A stretch of DNA of 64,000 bases from Microbacterium hominis (GTDB lineage: Bacteria; Actinomycetota; Actinomycetes; Actinomycetales; Microbacteriaceae), in contig NZ_CP054038.1 in NCBI RefSeq assembly GCF_013282805.1, positions 2,852,001 to 2,916,000 on the forward strand. The letters are read 5' to 3'. The translations under genes and the position numbers were made by a program. How positions within the stretch are numbered: position 1 is the first letter of the stretch; the number at the start of each line of letters is the position of its first letter. The notes under the pieces are model-generated. The model made no database searches and was not told where the DNA came from. It saw only the letters and a program-made list of their open reading frames with translations. This document shows positions 52,657 through 61,710 of the stretch, piece after piece.

Positions 52657-53679
52657 TCAGCCCGCGGCGCGGACGCGGGCGCGGCGGGCGTGCACCAGCG
52701 AGTCGACCGTCAGCACCGTGAGCGACAGCCACACCAGGCTGAAGCCGATCCAGCGTTCGACGGGCATCGGCTCCTGAAGGATCCACGCGCCGATGATGAA
52801 CTGCATGATCGGCGCCACGAACTGCAGCAGGCCGATGAGCGTGAGCGGCGCACGCCGGGCCCCCGCGGCGAAGAAGAGCAGCGGCGTGGCCGTCATGACG
52901 CCGGCCAGCGACAGCAGCACGGCGTGGCCGACGCCGGCGCTGCCCATCGTGAGCCCCGTGGTGACCGCGACGACGACCAGCTGCACGATCGCGATCGGCG
53001 TCAGCCAGAGCGACTCCAGCGTGAGGCCGCTGATCGCGTCGACCGACGGGCCGATGCGCTTCTTGACGAGTCCGTAGAGCCCGAACGAGAGGGCGAGCGA
53101 CACGGCGATCCACGGGAACGAGCCGTAGCCGACGACGATCACCCCGACGGCGATCGCGGCGATGCCGAGGGCCGCCCACTGCGTCGCACGCAGCCGCTCG
53201 CGCAGGATCAGCACGCCCAGCAGCACCGTGAACAGCGGATTGATGAAGTAGCCGAGGCTCGTCTCGATCACGTGCCCGGAGAGGGTCGCGATGAGGAACA
53301 CCTGCCAGTTGACGTAGATGAGCAGGCCGGCCAGCACCGTCCACAGCACCAGGCGCCGATCGCGCAGGATCGCGGCGAGCGCGGGCCACGTGCGGGTGAC
53401 CGTGAGCAGGATCGCGCAGAACACCAGCGACAGCAGGATGCGCCAGGCCACCACCTCCCACGGACCCGTGGGCGCGAGCAGCACGAAGTACAGCGGCAGG
53501 AAGCCCCAGATGAGGTAGGCCGTGAACGCGTACACGCCGCCGAGCGTGTGCTCGCGCGCGGTGTCGGGGGCACGGCCCGGCTCGGGCAGGGCGATCCCCG
53601 CGGTGTTGGCGGCGACTTCGCCGAGGTCGGCCTCCCCCGACTGTGCTGCCAACGGGCCGGTGGGGTTCTCGCGCGTCAC
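52657..53679 (-). CDS. rarD: EamA-family transporter RarD
   Basis: A 340-residue membrane protein with ten helices and the RarD landmarks AYLIWGFLPLYFVLLAP, WRILLSLVFCAILL, NWQVFLIATLSGHVIETSLGYFINPLFTVLLGVLILRERL and QFVAPIMQFIIGAWILQEPM. RarD proteins are linked to chloramphenicol sensitivity but their substrate is unclear. A 45-residue soluble head precedes the first helix. GTG 53679 is used as start; an internal start is possible. Convergent with csoR. Confidence 0.88.
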   Translation of the reverse strand: MTRENPTGPLAAQSGEADLGEVAANTAGIALPEPGRAPDTAREHTLGGVYAFTAYLIWGFLPLYFVLLAPTGPWEVVAWRILLSLVFCAILLTVTRTWPALAAILRDRRLVLWTVLAGLLIYVNWQVFLIATLSGHVIETSLGYFINPLFTVLLGVLILRERLRATQWAALGIAAIAVGVIVVGYGSFPWIAVSLALSFGLYGLVKKRIGPSVDAISGLTLESLWLTPIAIVQLVVVAVTTGLTMGSAGVGHAVLLSLAGVMTATPLLFFAAGARRAPLTLIGLLQFVAPIMQFIIGAWILQEPMPVERWIGFSLVWLSLTVLTVDSLVHARRARVRAAG

Positions 53680-53726
53680 CGATACAGCCTACGGCGTGGA
53701 TGCCGCACCCGGCCGGGCCGGTGGGT

Positions 53727-53802
53727 GAAGCCCCCGCGCCCCGCGCCCCCGCGCCCTGCGCCCCGCGCCCCGCGCCCCGCGCCCGGCGCCCCGCGCCCCC
53801 GG
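53727..53802. repeat. C/G low-complexity tract
   Basis: About ten imperfect units of CCCCGCGC type between rarD and groES. Simple-sequence expansion without coding evidence. Confidence 0.75.
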
Positions 53803-53806
53803 CGAC

Positions 53807-53886
53807 GTGAGTCCACATCTCGCTCGTCGAGTCCACACATTCCCGCTCGAACGAGTGTGGACTCGGTGATCCAGATGTGGATTCAC
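53807..53886. repeat. 80-bp nested palindrome, family D
   Basis: Outer arms GTGAGTCCACATCT (53807-53820) and AGATGTGGATTCAC (53873-53886), 13 of 14 paired; inner arms CGAGTCCACAC (53828-53838) and GTGTGGACTCG (53855-53865), perfect. Four GAGTCCACA half-sites start at 53809, 53829, 53856 and 53876 (spacing 20, 27, 20). Confidence 0.85.
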
Positions 53887-53957
53887 CGGCCCAAACAACA
53901 TCCGGCCCAAACCCCACGTCGAGGAGCGACGCTTCGCAGCCGCCCGGGAACGGCGAA

Positions 53958-53985
53958 AGGGCCGGATGCCGAAGCATCCGACCCT
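53958..53985 (-). terminator. groES terminator
   Basis: AGGGCCGGATGC / GCATCCGACCCT with a CGAA loop, one G-U; 29 bases past the groES stop. The stem holds the GGATGC half of the frequent heptamer. Confidence 0.8.
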
Positions 53986-54013
53986 CCCGCGTGCGCCGAA
54001 ACGGCGCGAAGAT

Positions 54014-54310
54014 TCAGCGGACGACGACCGCGAGCACGTCGCGAGCCGACAGGACGAGGAACTCGTCACCGCCGAACTTGACCTCGGTGCCACCGTACTT
54101 GCTGTAGATGACGCGGTCGCCGACGGCGACGTCGAGCGGGACACGGTTGCCGTTGTCGTCGATGCGGCCGGGGCCCACCGAGACGACCTCGCCCTCCTGG
54201 GGCTTCTCCTTGGCGGTGTCGGGGATGACCAGACCGCTGGACGTGGTCTGCTCGGCCTCGACCTGCTTGATGACGATGCGGTCCTCGAGCGGCTTGATGG
54301 AAACCGACAC
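54014..54310 (-). CDS. groS: Co-chaperonin GroES
   Basis: A 98-residue co-chaperonin. It has the typical start [44 protein letters not shown] and the end [30 protein letters not shown]. The mobile loop [10 protein letters not shown] binds GroEL. No groEL follows; the gene is monocistronic with its own terminator, so GroEL must be encoded elsewhere. GTG 54310 is preceded by AGAGG. Two CIRCE operators flank the promoter. Confidence 0.96.
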   Translation of the reverse strand: MSVSIKPLEDRIVIKQVEAEQTTSSGLVIPDTAKEKPQEGEVVSVGPGRIDDNGNRVPLDVAVGDRVIYSKYGGTEVKFGGDEFLVLSARDVLAVVVR

Positions 54311-54345
54311 GGTCTACCTCTTCTTTCCTTGAGACTGAAGACTCG

Positions 54346-54372
54346 TTAGCACCCGCACAGTGAGAGTGCTAA
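54346..54372. promoter_or_regulatory. CIRCE operator 1 (HrcA site), proximal
   Basis: TTAGCACCC-N9-GAGTGCTAA, one mismatch from the CIRCE consensus, just downstream of the -10 hexamer and likely overlapping the transcription start. Confidence 0.93.
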
Positions 54373-54377
54373 CGAGC

Positions 54378-54406
54378 AGTCTAGGCAAGTGCTGGCACTC
54401 ATGCAA
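54378..54406 (-). promoter_or_regulatory. groES promoter
   Basis: On the minus strand TTGCAT (54401-54406) and TAGACT (54378-54383) are separated by exactly 17 bases, a sigma-70-class arrangement placed between two CIRCE operators. Confidence 0.65.
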
Positions 54407-54418
54407 CGCGAGTGCCAG
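54392..54418. promoter_or_regulatory. CIRCE-like operator 2, distal
   Basis: CTGGCACTC-N9-GAGTGCCAG: perfect arms with the CIRCE GCACTC/GAGTGC core and spacing; overlaps the -35 hexamer. The centre is 46 bases from CIRCE 1. Confidence 0.85.
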
Positions 54419-54444
54419 CATGTGTCGGGCCGTAGGCTGGCCGA

Positions 54445-55671
54445 ATGGAGATGGCCGAGCTGACCGCGCTGCTCACCCCCGAGGGCCTGCGTCTGCTCGA
54501 CGACCTCGACCGCGTCGCGTCGTCGGGTGACGTCGCTGCCGCCGTCAGCCGGCTGCGCAAGGCCGGCCACTCCCCCGACCTCGTCTCGGCCGTCGTCGGC
54601 CAGGCGCGGCTGCGCGAGCGCGCGGAGGCGAAGTTCGGCACGTTCGCCCAGCGCATGCTGTTCACCCGCGCGGGGCTCGAGCAGTCCACGCGATTGTCGA
54701 TCGCGGCGCGCCACGCGGCCCGGTTCCGCGACGCCGGCATCGGGCGGGTCGCCGACCTCGGCTGCGGCATCGGCGGCGACGCACTGGGCCTGGCAGGCCT
54801 CGGCCTGTCGGTCGACGCCGTCGACGCCGACGAGGTCACCGCCGCGGTGGCGGCCTACAACCTGGCGCCGTTCGGCGATGCGGTCACCGTTCGGCACCTG
54901 ACAGCGCAGGAATATGTGGATGCCGCGGGCGCGGCATCCACATCTCCCGCCTTCCCACTCGAGGGCGTCTGGCTCGATCCGGCGCGGCGCACCGCGGGGC
55001 ACGGCGACACCTCGCGCCTGCGCGCCGAGGACTGGTCGCCGCCGCTGGACTGGGCGCTCGCCCTCGCCGCGCGCGTGCCGGCGGGGATCAAGCTCGGGCC
55101 GGGGCTGGATCGCGACCTCATCCCCGACGGCGTCGAGGCGCAGTGGGTGAGCGCCGACGGGTCGACGATCGAACTCGTGCTGTGGTCGGGGGTGCTCGCG
55201 CGCGAGGGCGTGCGGCGGTCGGCGCTGGTGGTGCGCGGGGAGTCCGCGCACGAGCTGACCGCGCCCGCCGATGCCGACGACGCGCCCGTGCGCGAACTCG
55301 GCGCGTTCCTGCACGAGCCCGACGGGGCGGTGATCCGCGCGCGCCTGATCGGCGACGTGGCCCGCTCGCTCGAGGCGGGAATGCTCGACGAGCACATCGC
55401 CTACCTCACCTCCGACGCGGCGCTCACCTCGCCGTTCGTGCAGTCGTTCCGCGTGCGCGAGGCGATGCCGCTGAAGCTTCCGACGATCAATGCGGCCCTG
55501 CGCGCGGCCGGGATCGGCACGATCGAGATCAAGAAGCGCGGAGTGGACATCGACCCGGCGGCCTTCCGGCGCAAGCTCGTGCTGCGTGGCGACGCGGCTG
55601 CCACCCTCATCCTCACGCGGATCGGCTCGACCCGCCTCGCCGTGCTCGCCGACCGCGTCTTCGCCGGCTGA
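54445..55671 (+). CDS. SAM-dependent methyltransferase with THUMP-like C-terminus
   Basis: A 408-residue protein. An N-terminal helical part precedes a class I methyltransferase core with motif I VADLGCGIGGDALGLAG (residues ~102-118), an acidic D-A-D loop (VDAVDADEVTAAVA) and motif IV WLDPARRT. The C-terminal third (MPLKLPTINAALRAAGIGTIEIKKRGVDIDPAAFRRKLVLRGDAAATLILTRIG) is the THUMP-like domain, suggesting an RNA substrate. Methylation site unknown. ATG 54445 and 54451 are both possible. It is divergent from groES, so the CIRCE region may also affect it. A GGATGCCGC palindrome lies inside the gene at ~54917-54940. Confidence 0.88.
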   Translation: MEMAELTALLTPEGLRLLDDLDRVASSGDVAAAVSRLRKAGHSPDLVSAVVGQARLRERAEAKFGTFAQRMLFTRAGLEQSTRLSIAARHAARFRDAGIGRVADLGCGIGGDALGLAGLGLSVDAVDADEVTAAVAAYNLAPFGDAVTVRHLTAQEYVDAAGAASTSPAFPLEGVWLDPARRTAGHGDTSRLRAEDWSPPLDWALALAARVPAGIKLGPGLDRDLIPDGVEAQWVSADGSTIELVLWSGVLAREGVRRSALVVRGESAHELTAPADADDAPVRELGAFLHEPDGAVIRARLIGDVARSLEAGMLDEHIAYLTSDAALTSPFVQSFRVREAMPLKLPTINAALRAAGIGTIEIKKRGVDIDPAAFRRKLVLRGDAAATLILTRIGSTRLAVLADRVFAG

Positions 55672-55674
55672 CAC

Positions 55675-55797
55675 GCGCGGGCGGGCGCGCGGGCGGGCGG
55701 GCGGGCGGGCGCGCGGGCGGGCGGGCGCGCGGGCGCGCGGGCGCGCGGGCGGGCGCGCGGGCGCGCGGGCGGGCGGGCGGGCGCGCGGGCGGGCGCG
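55675..55797. repeat. GCGGGC/GCGCGC simple-sequence tract
   Basis: About 120 bases of mixed GGGCGGGC and GCGCGGGC units directly after the methyltransferase stop. Probably a slippage-prone, non-coding tract. Confidence 0.85.
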
Positions 55798-55811
55798 GCA
55801 TCCACCCCCCT

Positions 55812-55892
55812 TCCGGAAACCGGACAGCCGCCGTGTTTCCGGATCTGATCGGCCTCGGACTCCGGAAAGCCTGCGGGGGTCCGGTTTCCGGA
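55812..55892. repeat. 81-bp nested palindrome, family A copy 3
   Basis: Outer arms TCCGGAAACCGGA (55812-55824) and TCCGGTTTCCGGA (55880-55892), perfect; inner half-sites TTTCCGGA and TCCGGAAA, perfect. Lies between two convergent stops (55671 and 55963). Confidence 0.88.
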
Positions 55893-55962
55893 TCGGCAGT
55901 GGTGCGTCGGACGGTCAGGCGGCGGTCAGGCGGGCGTGGCCCGGTGGCGGTGCCGCGGGGGC

Positions 55963-57270
55963 TCAGCCGAGGCCGAGCGTGGTGGGAACGTCGATGAGGT
56001 TCGCCATGTACGCGGCGAAGACCAGCCAGCCGGCGCTGTACAGCACCGACACCGCGCCGATCACGATCGCCCACACCGCGACCGTGCGACTCTCGAGCGG
56101 GCGCCGCACCGCCACGATGCCCGTGATCATCCCGGCCAGGCCGATCGGGAACCCCCAGCCCACGAACATCGACACCACGAGCCCGATCGCCGAGAACACC
56201 AGCGCCCACACGGCGACTCCCCGCTGCGGACCCCCGTGAGGGATGCCGGCCCCCGCCGGCTCCCACTCGACATCGGCGTCGGGGTCGGCCGGCCCCGAGG
56301 TGACCGTGACCGGAACCGGCGCCGTCGGAAGGCGGGAGAAGCCGCCGCGATGCTCGCCCGGAAGGCGGGATGCCTCCCCCACCACCCCGATGTCGGACGA
56401 CGCCTGCACGACCTGCGGTGGCGGCAGGCTGCCGCTCGACGCCGGGATCGGCATGCCCGGCGCGGCGAACGCCGCCGCCGGGATCGGCCCGGTCGTCGCG
56501 GGCGGGGCGGGCGGGGCGGGTGGGGCGGGTGCGGGTGGCGGGCCCGCGGGTGCCGCGGCAGCCGGCGGCGGCACGGGCGGGGCCGGCGCAGCAGCGGCGG
56601 GTGCGGCGGGTGCGGCGGGTGCGGCGGGTGCGGCATCCTCCCTGGCTGCCAGGGTCGCGACAGGCTCGGTCGGCGTGGGCTCCACCACGTCGGTGCCCGT
56701 CGACCAGGACCCGGTCTCCACGAGTGCGGCCGTGTCGTCGTCGGGCGCCGCGGCACGCGCCGCGCGCGCCGGGGCACGGAAGATCGGGGGCGCGGGCTCG
56801 GGCTCGTCGGCGGCGGGCCGCGCCGCCCCGTCGGCGGCAGACCGCCTGGGCTCGTCGGCGGCAGACCGCGCCCCCTCAGCCACCTCGCGCGCGCCGGAAG
56901 CGCCGGCACCACCCTGCGCCGCTCCTGAACCGCCGCCTACCCCAGGCGCGCTTCCCGCCTCACCGCCGACCCCGGGCCGCGCCTCGGACTCACCGCCTAC
57001 CCCAGGCCGCGCCTCGGACTCACCGCCTACCCCAGGCCGCGCCTCGGACTCACCGCCTACCCCAGGCCGCGCCTCGGACTCACCGCCTACCCCAGGCCGC
57101 GCCTCGGACTCACCGCCGGCCCCCGCACGCACTCGGGACTCACCACCGACCTCGGGCGCCCCCGCCTCACCGGCAGCCTCAGGCACCAGCCCCGACTCAC
57201 CCCCGGCCCCGGCCCCCGCCTCCGCCGGCGTCTCGCCCGGGCGGGGGTCGCCCTCGCGGATGTCGGTCAC
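55963..57270 (-). CDS. DUF4190-like membrane protein with long disordered repeat region
   Basis: A 435-residue protein. Residues ~1-330 are low complexity: a Gly/Glu/Ala stretch with near-perfect copies of the 10-residue unit [10 protein letters not shown] (30-bp DNA repeats at ~56990-57120), then Ala/Asp and Ala/Pro-rich segments. The C-terminal ~100 residues hold about three membrane helices in a DUF4190-like arrangement ([41 protein letters not shown]...[31 protein letters not shown]). Probably a membrane-bound protein with a long cytoplasmic tail. GTG 57270 overlaps the tsaD stop (GTGA), so it is coupled to the tsa operon. Function unknown. Confidence 0.72.
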   Translation of the reverse strand: MTDIREGDPRPGETPAEAGAGAGGESGLVPEAAGEAGAPEVGGESRVRAGAGGESEARPGVGGESEARPGVGGESEARPGVGGESEARPGVGGESEARPGVGGEAGSAPGVGGGSGAAQGGAGASGAREVAEGARSAADEPRRSAADGAARPAADEPEPAPPIFRAPARAARAAAPDDDTAALVETGSWSTGTDVVEPTPTEPVATLAAREDAAPAAPAAPAAPAAAAPAPPVPPPAAAAPAGPPPAPAPPAPPAPPATTGPIPAAAFAAPGMPIPASSGSLPPPQVVQASSDIGVVGEASRLPGEHRGGFSRLPTAPVPVTVTSGPADPDADVEWEPAGAGIPHGGPQRGVAVWALVFSAIGLVVSMFVGWGFPIGLAGMITGIVAVRRPLESRTVAVWAIVIGAVSVLYSAGWLVFAAYMANLIDVPTTLGLG

Positions 57271-58370
57271 GCGACGCGCTCCGCGGCGGGCGCCACCTGG
57301 ATCTCGGTCACCGGCAGCGTGGAGTCCGCGCCGAACTCCAGCGTCGAGGGCTCGCGGCCCGACATGATCAGCTCGGCGGCGAGCGCCGCGATCATCGCAC
57401 CGTTGTCGGTGCACAGCGACAGCGGCGGGATCCGCACGGTCACGCCCGCGTCTGCGGCCCGCGCGAGCGTCACCTCGCGCAGGCGTCGATTCGCGATGAC
57501 GCCGCCGCCCAGCAGCAGGCGGGGCACGTCATGGTCGGCGCACGCGGCGAGCGCCTTGGTGACGAGCACGTCGACGACCGCCTCGCGGAAGCTCGCGGCG
57601 ACATTGTCGATCGGCACGGTCTCGCCGGCGGCCTCGCGCTGCTCGATCCAGCGCGCGACGGCGGTCTTCAGCCCCGAGAACGAGAAGTCGTAGCGGTGCT
57701 TCGCCATGTCGCTGGCCCGCGAGAGTCCGCGCGGGAACGCGATCGCCTTCGGGTCGCCGGTGGCGGCGGCCTTGTCGATCTGCGGCCCGCCCGGATACGG
57801 CAGGCCGAGGATGCGCGCGATCTTGTCGAACGCCTCGCCGGCCGCGTCGTCCATCGTCTCGCCGAGGAGCTCGACGTCGGTGGTGAGGTCGCGCACGAGC
57901 AGGAGCGATGTGTGTCCGCCCGAGACGAGCAGGGCGACCGTGGGGTACTCCAGCGGCGGGGCATCCGCGTCGAGGATGTCGGCGGCGATGTGCCCGACGA
58001 GGTGGTTCACCGCGTACAGCGGCTTGCCGAGCGACACGGCGAGCGCCTTCGCGGCGCCGACACCCACCATGAGCGCCCCGGCGAGCCCCGGTCCGCTCGT
58101 GACCGCGACCGCGTCGAGGTCGGCGAGCGCCAGCGGCCCTTCCCGCCCGAGCGCCGCACCGGCCTCGGCGAGCGCGGCCTCGATCGAGGGCTGGAGGGCC
58201 TCCAGGTGGGCGCGCGCGGCGACCTCGGGCACGACGCCGCCGTAGCGGGAGTGCTCGTCCATCGAGGAGGCGATCGTGTTCGACAGCAGGGTGCGCCCGC
58301 GCACGATGCCGATGCCGGTCTCGTCGCAGCTGGTCTCGATGCCGAGCACCAGGGGTTCGTCGCGGTTCAC
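57267..58370 (-). CDS. tsaD: tRNA N6-adenosine threonylcarbamoyltransferase TsaD
   Basis: A 367-residue ASKHA-fold enzyme that, with TsaB and TsaE, transfers threonylcarbamoyl to A37 of ANN-decoding tRNAs. Markers are [16 protein letters not shown], the metal-binding NHLVGHIAA motif, [26 protein letters not shown] and [15 protein letters not shown] 58370 overlaps the RimI stop, giving a coupled tsaE-tsaB-rimI-tsaD order. Cytoplasmic and normally essential. Slightly longer than the usual 340 residues, through the C-terminus. Confidence 0.96.
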   Translation of the reverse strand: MNRDEPLVLGIETSCDETGIGIVRGRTLLSNTIASSMDEHSRYGGVVPEVAARAHLEALQPSIEAALAEAGAALGREGPLALADLDAVAVTSGPGLAGALMVGVGAAKALAVSLGKPLYAVNHLVGHIAADILDADAPPLEYPTVALLVSGGHTSLLLVRDLTTDVELLGETMDDAAGEAFDKIARILGLPYPGGPQIDKAAATGDPKAIAFPRGLSRASDMAKHRYDFSFSGLKTAVARWIEQREAAGETVPIDNVAASFREAVVDVLVTKALAACADHDVPRLLLGGGVIANRRLREVTLARAADAGVTVRIPPLSLCTDNGAMIAALAAELIMSGREPSTLEFGADSTLPVTEIQVAPAAERVA

Positions 58371-58882
58371 GTGCACGCTCCGGCGTCGTCGGGGGCGGGG
58401 GCGGTCAGCGCCGTGTCGGAGCGGTGCGCCGCCCACCCGCGCAGGTCGAGCTTCATGACGACGGCGTCGACGTCGTCGGGCTGGTAGTAGCGGGGCCGGC
58501 GGCCGATCTCGAGAAACCCCTCCGACACGTACAGCGCCTGGGCGACGGGGTTGTCGGCGCGCACCTCGAGGAACACCTCGTGGATGCCGCGCCCCTCCGC
58601 CTCGTGCAGCAGGGCCCGCAGCAGGGCGCGTCCGCGGCCCCGACCGCGGGCGGCGTCGGCGATCGTGATGGTCTGCACGTCGGCATCCCGAGCCCCGGCG
58701 ACCGCGCGCAGGCCCGCATAGCCGACGAGGGCGCCGGCCTCCTCGTCGACGACGTACCAGCCGTGCGGCGAGGCGATCTCGGCGCTCATCATCGCGTCGG
58801 ACCACGCGTCGGTCGGGAACGAGGTGCGCTCGAGCCTCATGATCGCGGCGAGGTCGTCGGCGGTCGCGGCGCGCAGGCTCAT
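58367..58882 (-). CDS. rimI: Ribosomal-protein-alanine N-acetyltransferase RimI
   Basis: A 171-residue GNAT acetyltransferase. The acetyl-CoA loop reads [21 protein letters not shown] (Arg/Gly-x-Gly pattern), followed by [49 protein letters not shown], the RimI-type C-terminal end. It acetylates protein N-termini such as that of ribosomal S18 in relatives. It sits between tsaB and tsaD, as in most actinobacteria, with overlapping starts and stops on both sides. Confidence 0.93.
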   Translation of the reverse strand: MSLRAATADDLAAIMRLERTSFPTDAWSDAMMSAEIASPHGWYVVDEEAGALVGYAGLRAVAGARDADVQTITIADAARGRGRGRALLRALLHEAEGRGIHEVFLEVRADNPVAQALYVSEGFLEIGRRPRYYQPDDVDAVVMKLDLRGWAAHRSDTALTAPAPDDAGACT

Positions 58883-59541
58883 GCGCCCACCTTCTTCGGC
58901 GCCCCCGGCAGTGTGACGTCCGGCGAGCGCAGGTAGAGCGCATCGGCGGGGCCGATCTCGCGGCCGGCGGCGACCGCGCGGGCCGCGACGAGGGCGAGCA
59001 TCGCCGCCGAGACGTGATCGGCGTCGCGACGGAGGATGCCGCCCGCGGCGAGCACCCCGTCGAGGTCGTCGCGCAGGACAAGCGCGGGCTCGGCGATGCG
59101 CACCGGAAGTCCGTCGTCGTCGAGGCCCCGGTACACCGTGTACGCGAACTCTCGGCGGCGGGCATCGGTGGCGATGGCGAACGGCTCGTCGTCGTGCGAG
59201 TCCTCGTAGCCGCCGGTGAGCGCATCGTGCAGCAGCAGTTCGATCGCCGCGGCGTCGTGGCTCGTCACCGGCACGAGCGGGATGCCGCGCCCCAGCGCGA
59301 ACGCGCGCGCGGCGGCGATGCCGACCCGGAGCCCCGTGAACGGTCCCGGCCCCATCCCGGCGGCGACATGCGTCAGGGCGTCGGGGGTGATGGATGCCTC
59401 GGCCAGCGCCGTCTCGATGAGGGTGCCGATCACCTCGGCGTGCCCCCGGGGGTCGGCGCTGGCGACCTGCGAGCGCACGACGCCGTCGGGCTCCACCACC
59501 GCGACGGCGGTGCCGAGGGACGTGTCGATGCCGAGGATCAC
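58879..59541 (-). CDS. tsaB: tRNA threonylcarbamoyladenosine biosynthesis protein TsaB
   Basis: A 220-residue inactive-type ASKHA protein that scaffolds TsaD and TsaE. Visible are the start [15 protein letters not shown] and [36 protein letters not shown] 59541 is the start; the gene ends by overlapping the RimI ATG. It lies 78 bases from the tsaE stop; the four genes form one unit. Confidence 0.93.
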   Translation of the reverse strand: MILGIDTSLGTAVAVVEPDGVVRSQVASADPRGHAEVIGTLIETALAEASITPDALTHVAAGMGPGPFTGLRVGIAAARAFALGRGIPLVPVTSHDAAAIELLLHDALTGGYEDSHDDEPFAIATDARRREFAYTVYRGLDDDGLPVRIAEPALVLRDDLDGVLAAGGILRRDADHVSAAMLALVAARAVAAGREIGPADALYLRSPDVTLPGAPKKVGA

Positions 59542-59619
59542 GAGTTCCAGGGTAGTAGCAGGGGCGTGGCAGGTGCTCGCCGTCGAAGCCCGCCCGTCCG
59601 GGACGGCGCCCGCCGGGAG

Positions 59620-60129
59620 CTACGGCCGCCGGGAGATGGTCACCAGGCGCGGGGCGTCGGCGTCGAGCTCGGCCTCGTGGGCGGTCGTGCCGCAGGCGTC
59701 GTCGACGCCGCGGCCGTGCCATTCGCGCTCGAGCTCGATCTCCCACCAGCTGTCCCGCAGACCGTCGATCATGTCGCGGCCCCACTCCACGATCACCGCC
59801 GACGCCTCCACGTCGATGTCGAGGTCGTCGAGCTCCGCGGGTGAGCCGAGTCGGTACGCGTCGACGTGCACGAGGGGCGTGCCGCCCACGAGCGACGGGT
59901 GGGTGCGGGCCAGTACGAAGGTCGGGCTCTGGATGGGTCCGCGCACACCGAGGCCCGCCCCGATCCCGCGGGTGAGGGTGGTCTTCCCGGCCCCGAGGGG
60001 ACCGGTCAGCACGACGAGGTCGCCGGGGCGCAGCATCCGCCCGATCTGCTCGCCGAGCGCCTCCATGCCCTCGGGCGTGGTGATCTCGCGCTGCCCGAGG
60101 AGGTCGTCGAGGGTCCCACCGGCCGTCAT
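59620..60129 (-). CDS. tsaE: tRNA threonylcarbamoyladenosine biosynthesis ATPase TsaE
   Basis: A 169-residue P-loop ATPase of the TsaE (YjeE) family. Walker A is LTGPLGAGKTTLTRGIGAGLGV (residues ~42-55), followed by the family segment SPTFVLARTHPSL...LVHVDAYRLGSPAELDDLDI and VIVEWGRD. It drives the TsaB-TsaD reaction by ATP hydrolysis. Its ATG overlaps the alr stop by one base (TGATG). The length is slightly above normal because of a C-terminal tail. Confidence 0.95.
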   Translation of the reverse strand: MTAGGTLDDLLGQREITTPEGMEALGEQIGRMLRPGDLVVLTGPLGAGKTTLTRGIGAGLGVRGPIQSPTFVLARTHPSLVGGTPLVHVDAYRLGSPAELDDLDIDVEASAVIVEWGRDMIDGLRDSWWEIELEREWHGRGVDDACGTTAHEAELDADAPRLVTISRRP

Positions 60130-61250
60130 CACGGCACCTCCCGTCGCGGCACGCGCGCGCCGATGCGCGTCACGATCTCGTAGTTGATGGTGCCCGCGGC
60201 ATCCCCCCAGTCCGACGCGGACGGCACCCCCAGCGTCGGGTCGCCGAACAGCACGACCTCGTCGCCGACCTGCACGGGGGCGTCGCCGACGTCGACGACG
60301 AACTGGTCCATCGCGACGCGGCCGGCCACGCGAAAGCCCGCGCCGGCGATCGAAACGGGGCCGACGTTCGACGCGTGCCGCGGCACGCCGTCGGCGTAGC
60401 CGAGCGGCACGAGGGCGAGAGTGGTCTCGCGCGGGGTGCGGAAGGAGTAGCCGTACGACACGCCCTGACCGGCCGGCACCCGCCGCACCGCGGCGACGGC
60501 CGCGCGCAGCGTCATCGCGGGGCGCAGCCCCAGGTCGGCCGAGGTGCGGTCGTCGAAGGGCGAGAGGCCGTAGATGCCGATGCCGATCCGCACGCACCCG
60601 CGCCGCGACTCGGGCAGGGCGATGGCCGCGTGAGTCGCGGCGATGTGCGTGAGGGGCGGACGAAGGCCCAGGGATGCCGCGATCTCGACGCTCTTGTCGA
60701 ACACGGCGATCGCGGCCCGGTCGTCGTCGGCGGTCGTGTTGGAGAGGTGGCTGAAGAGGGCGACGACCCGCAGCCGCCCGATGCGCTCGAGCCGCGCGGC
60801 CTCGGCGAACACGAGGCGCTGGTCCTCGGGCGCGACCCCGTTGCGCCCGAGCCCGGTCTCGAGCTTCAGGTGCACGTGTGCGGGACGATCGCCGCTGCTC
60901 GCGGCGGCGGCGCGCTGCAGCTGCTCGAAGCTGGAGATGCCGAGCTCGATGCGCTGGGCGACGGCCTCGTCGAACGACGACCCGGGCGCGTGCAGCCACG
61001 CCACGATCGGCGCGCGGATGCCGGCCCGCCGCAGCGCCAGCGCCTCGCCGATGTCGGCGACGCCGAGCCTGCTCGCACCGCCGGCGAGGGCGGCGCGCGC
61101 GGCGCGTTCGGCGCCGTGGCCGTAGCCGTCGGCCTTGACGACGGCGATGACCTCCGACTCGGTGAGGCGGCGCAGGTGCCGCACGTTGTCGGCGATCGCG
61201 TCGACGTCGATGGTCGCCTCGCGCATGACCCCCGCCGGAAGCCTGCTCAT
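60129..61250 (-). CDS. alr: Alanine racemase
   Basis: A 373-residue PLP enzyme producing D-alanine for peptidoglycan. Lys39 in VIAVVKADGYGHG forms the aldimine; the second catalytic Tyr lies in GVSYGYSFRTP; MDQFVVDVG is the C-terminal beta-domain motif. ATG 61250 overlaps the acpS stop (ATGA); an internal ATG at 61226 is less likely. It belongs to the overlapping acpS-alr-tsaE series. Confidence 0.96.
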   Translation of the reverse strand: MSRLPAGVMREATIDVDAIADNVRHLRRLTESEVIAVVKADGYGHGAERAARAALAGGASRLGVADIGEALALRRAGIRAPIVAWLHAPGSSFDEAVAQRIELGISSFEQLQRAAAASSGDRPAHVHLKLETGLGRNGVAPEDQRLVFAEAARLERIGRLRVVALFSHLSNTTADDDRAAIAVFDKSVEIAASLGLRPPLTHIAATHAAIALPESRRGCVRIGIGIYGLSPFDDRTSADLGLRPAMTLRAAVAAVRRVPAGQGVSYGYSFRTPRETTLALVPLGYADGVPRHASNVGPVSIAGAGFRVAGRVAMDQFVVDVGDAPVQVGDEVVLFGDPTLGVPSASDWGDAAGTINYEIVTRIGARVPRREVP

Positions 61251-61648
61251 GCGGGCCCTCCCCCTTCGTGCGACCCGGCGGCCGCGGCCGGCGCCGGTGC
61301 GGATTCGGCGACGACGTACGCGGTCGCGAATCCGCCGTCGTGCGACATCGACAGGTGCAGGGTCGTGATCCCCCGCGCCGCGACGACGTCGGCCGTCGAC
61401 CCGGTGAGGGTGAACCACGGACGCCCCGAGGGCTCGGGCGTGATCTCGATCTCGGTCCAATGCACGCCGTCGGAGCCGCCGAGGGCCTTGATGAGCGCCT
61501 CCTTCGCGGCGTACCGCGCCGCGAGCGAGCGCGGCTTGAGGGCGCGCTCCGCCTCGGAGAACAGGCGCTCGGCGAGCCGCGGGGTGCGTTCGAGCGTGCG
61601 CTCGAACCGCGCGATGTCGACGAGGTCGACGCCGATCCCGACGATCAC
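61247..61648 (-). CDS. acpS: Holo-[acyl-carrier-protein] synthase AcpS
   Basis: A 133-residue trimeric phosphopantetheinyl transferase. The family motifs are GIGVDLVDIARFE near the N-terminus with the Mg-binding Asp, and FSEAERAL...RYAAKEALIKALG with the second acidic residue; HLSMSHDGGFATAYVV closes the fold. It loads CoA-derived phosphopantetheine on acyl carrier protein. GTG 61648 has an AGGAGG-like site. The C-terminus has an Ala/Pro/Gly tail. Confidence 0.94.
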   Translation of the reverse strand: MIVGIGVDLVDIARFERTLERTPRLAERLFSEAERALKPRSLAARYAAKEALIKALGGSDGVHWTEIEITPEPSGRPWFTLTGSTADVVAARGITTLHLSMSHDGGFATAYVVAESAPAPAAAAGSHEGGGPA

Positions 61649-61710
61649 TGCTCCTCCTTGGATGCCGCGCGCGCGGCATCCGTCACCTTATCGCCTCCCC
61701 CATTCCGCGA

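Noticed and set aside
53807..53886. parS-type centromere site
   Set aside because: The sequence does not resemble the conserved TGTTTCACGTGAAACA parS motif.
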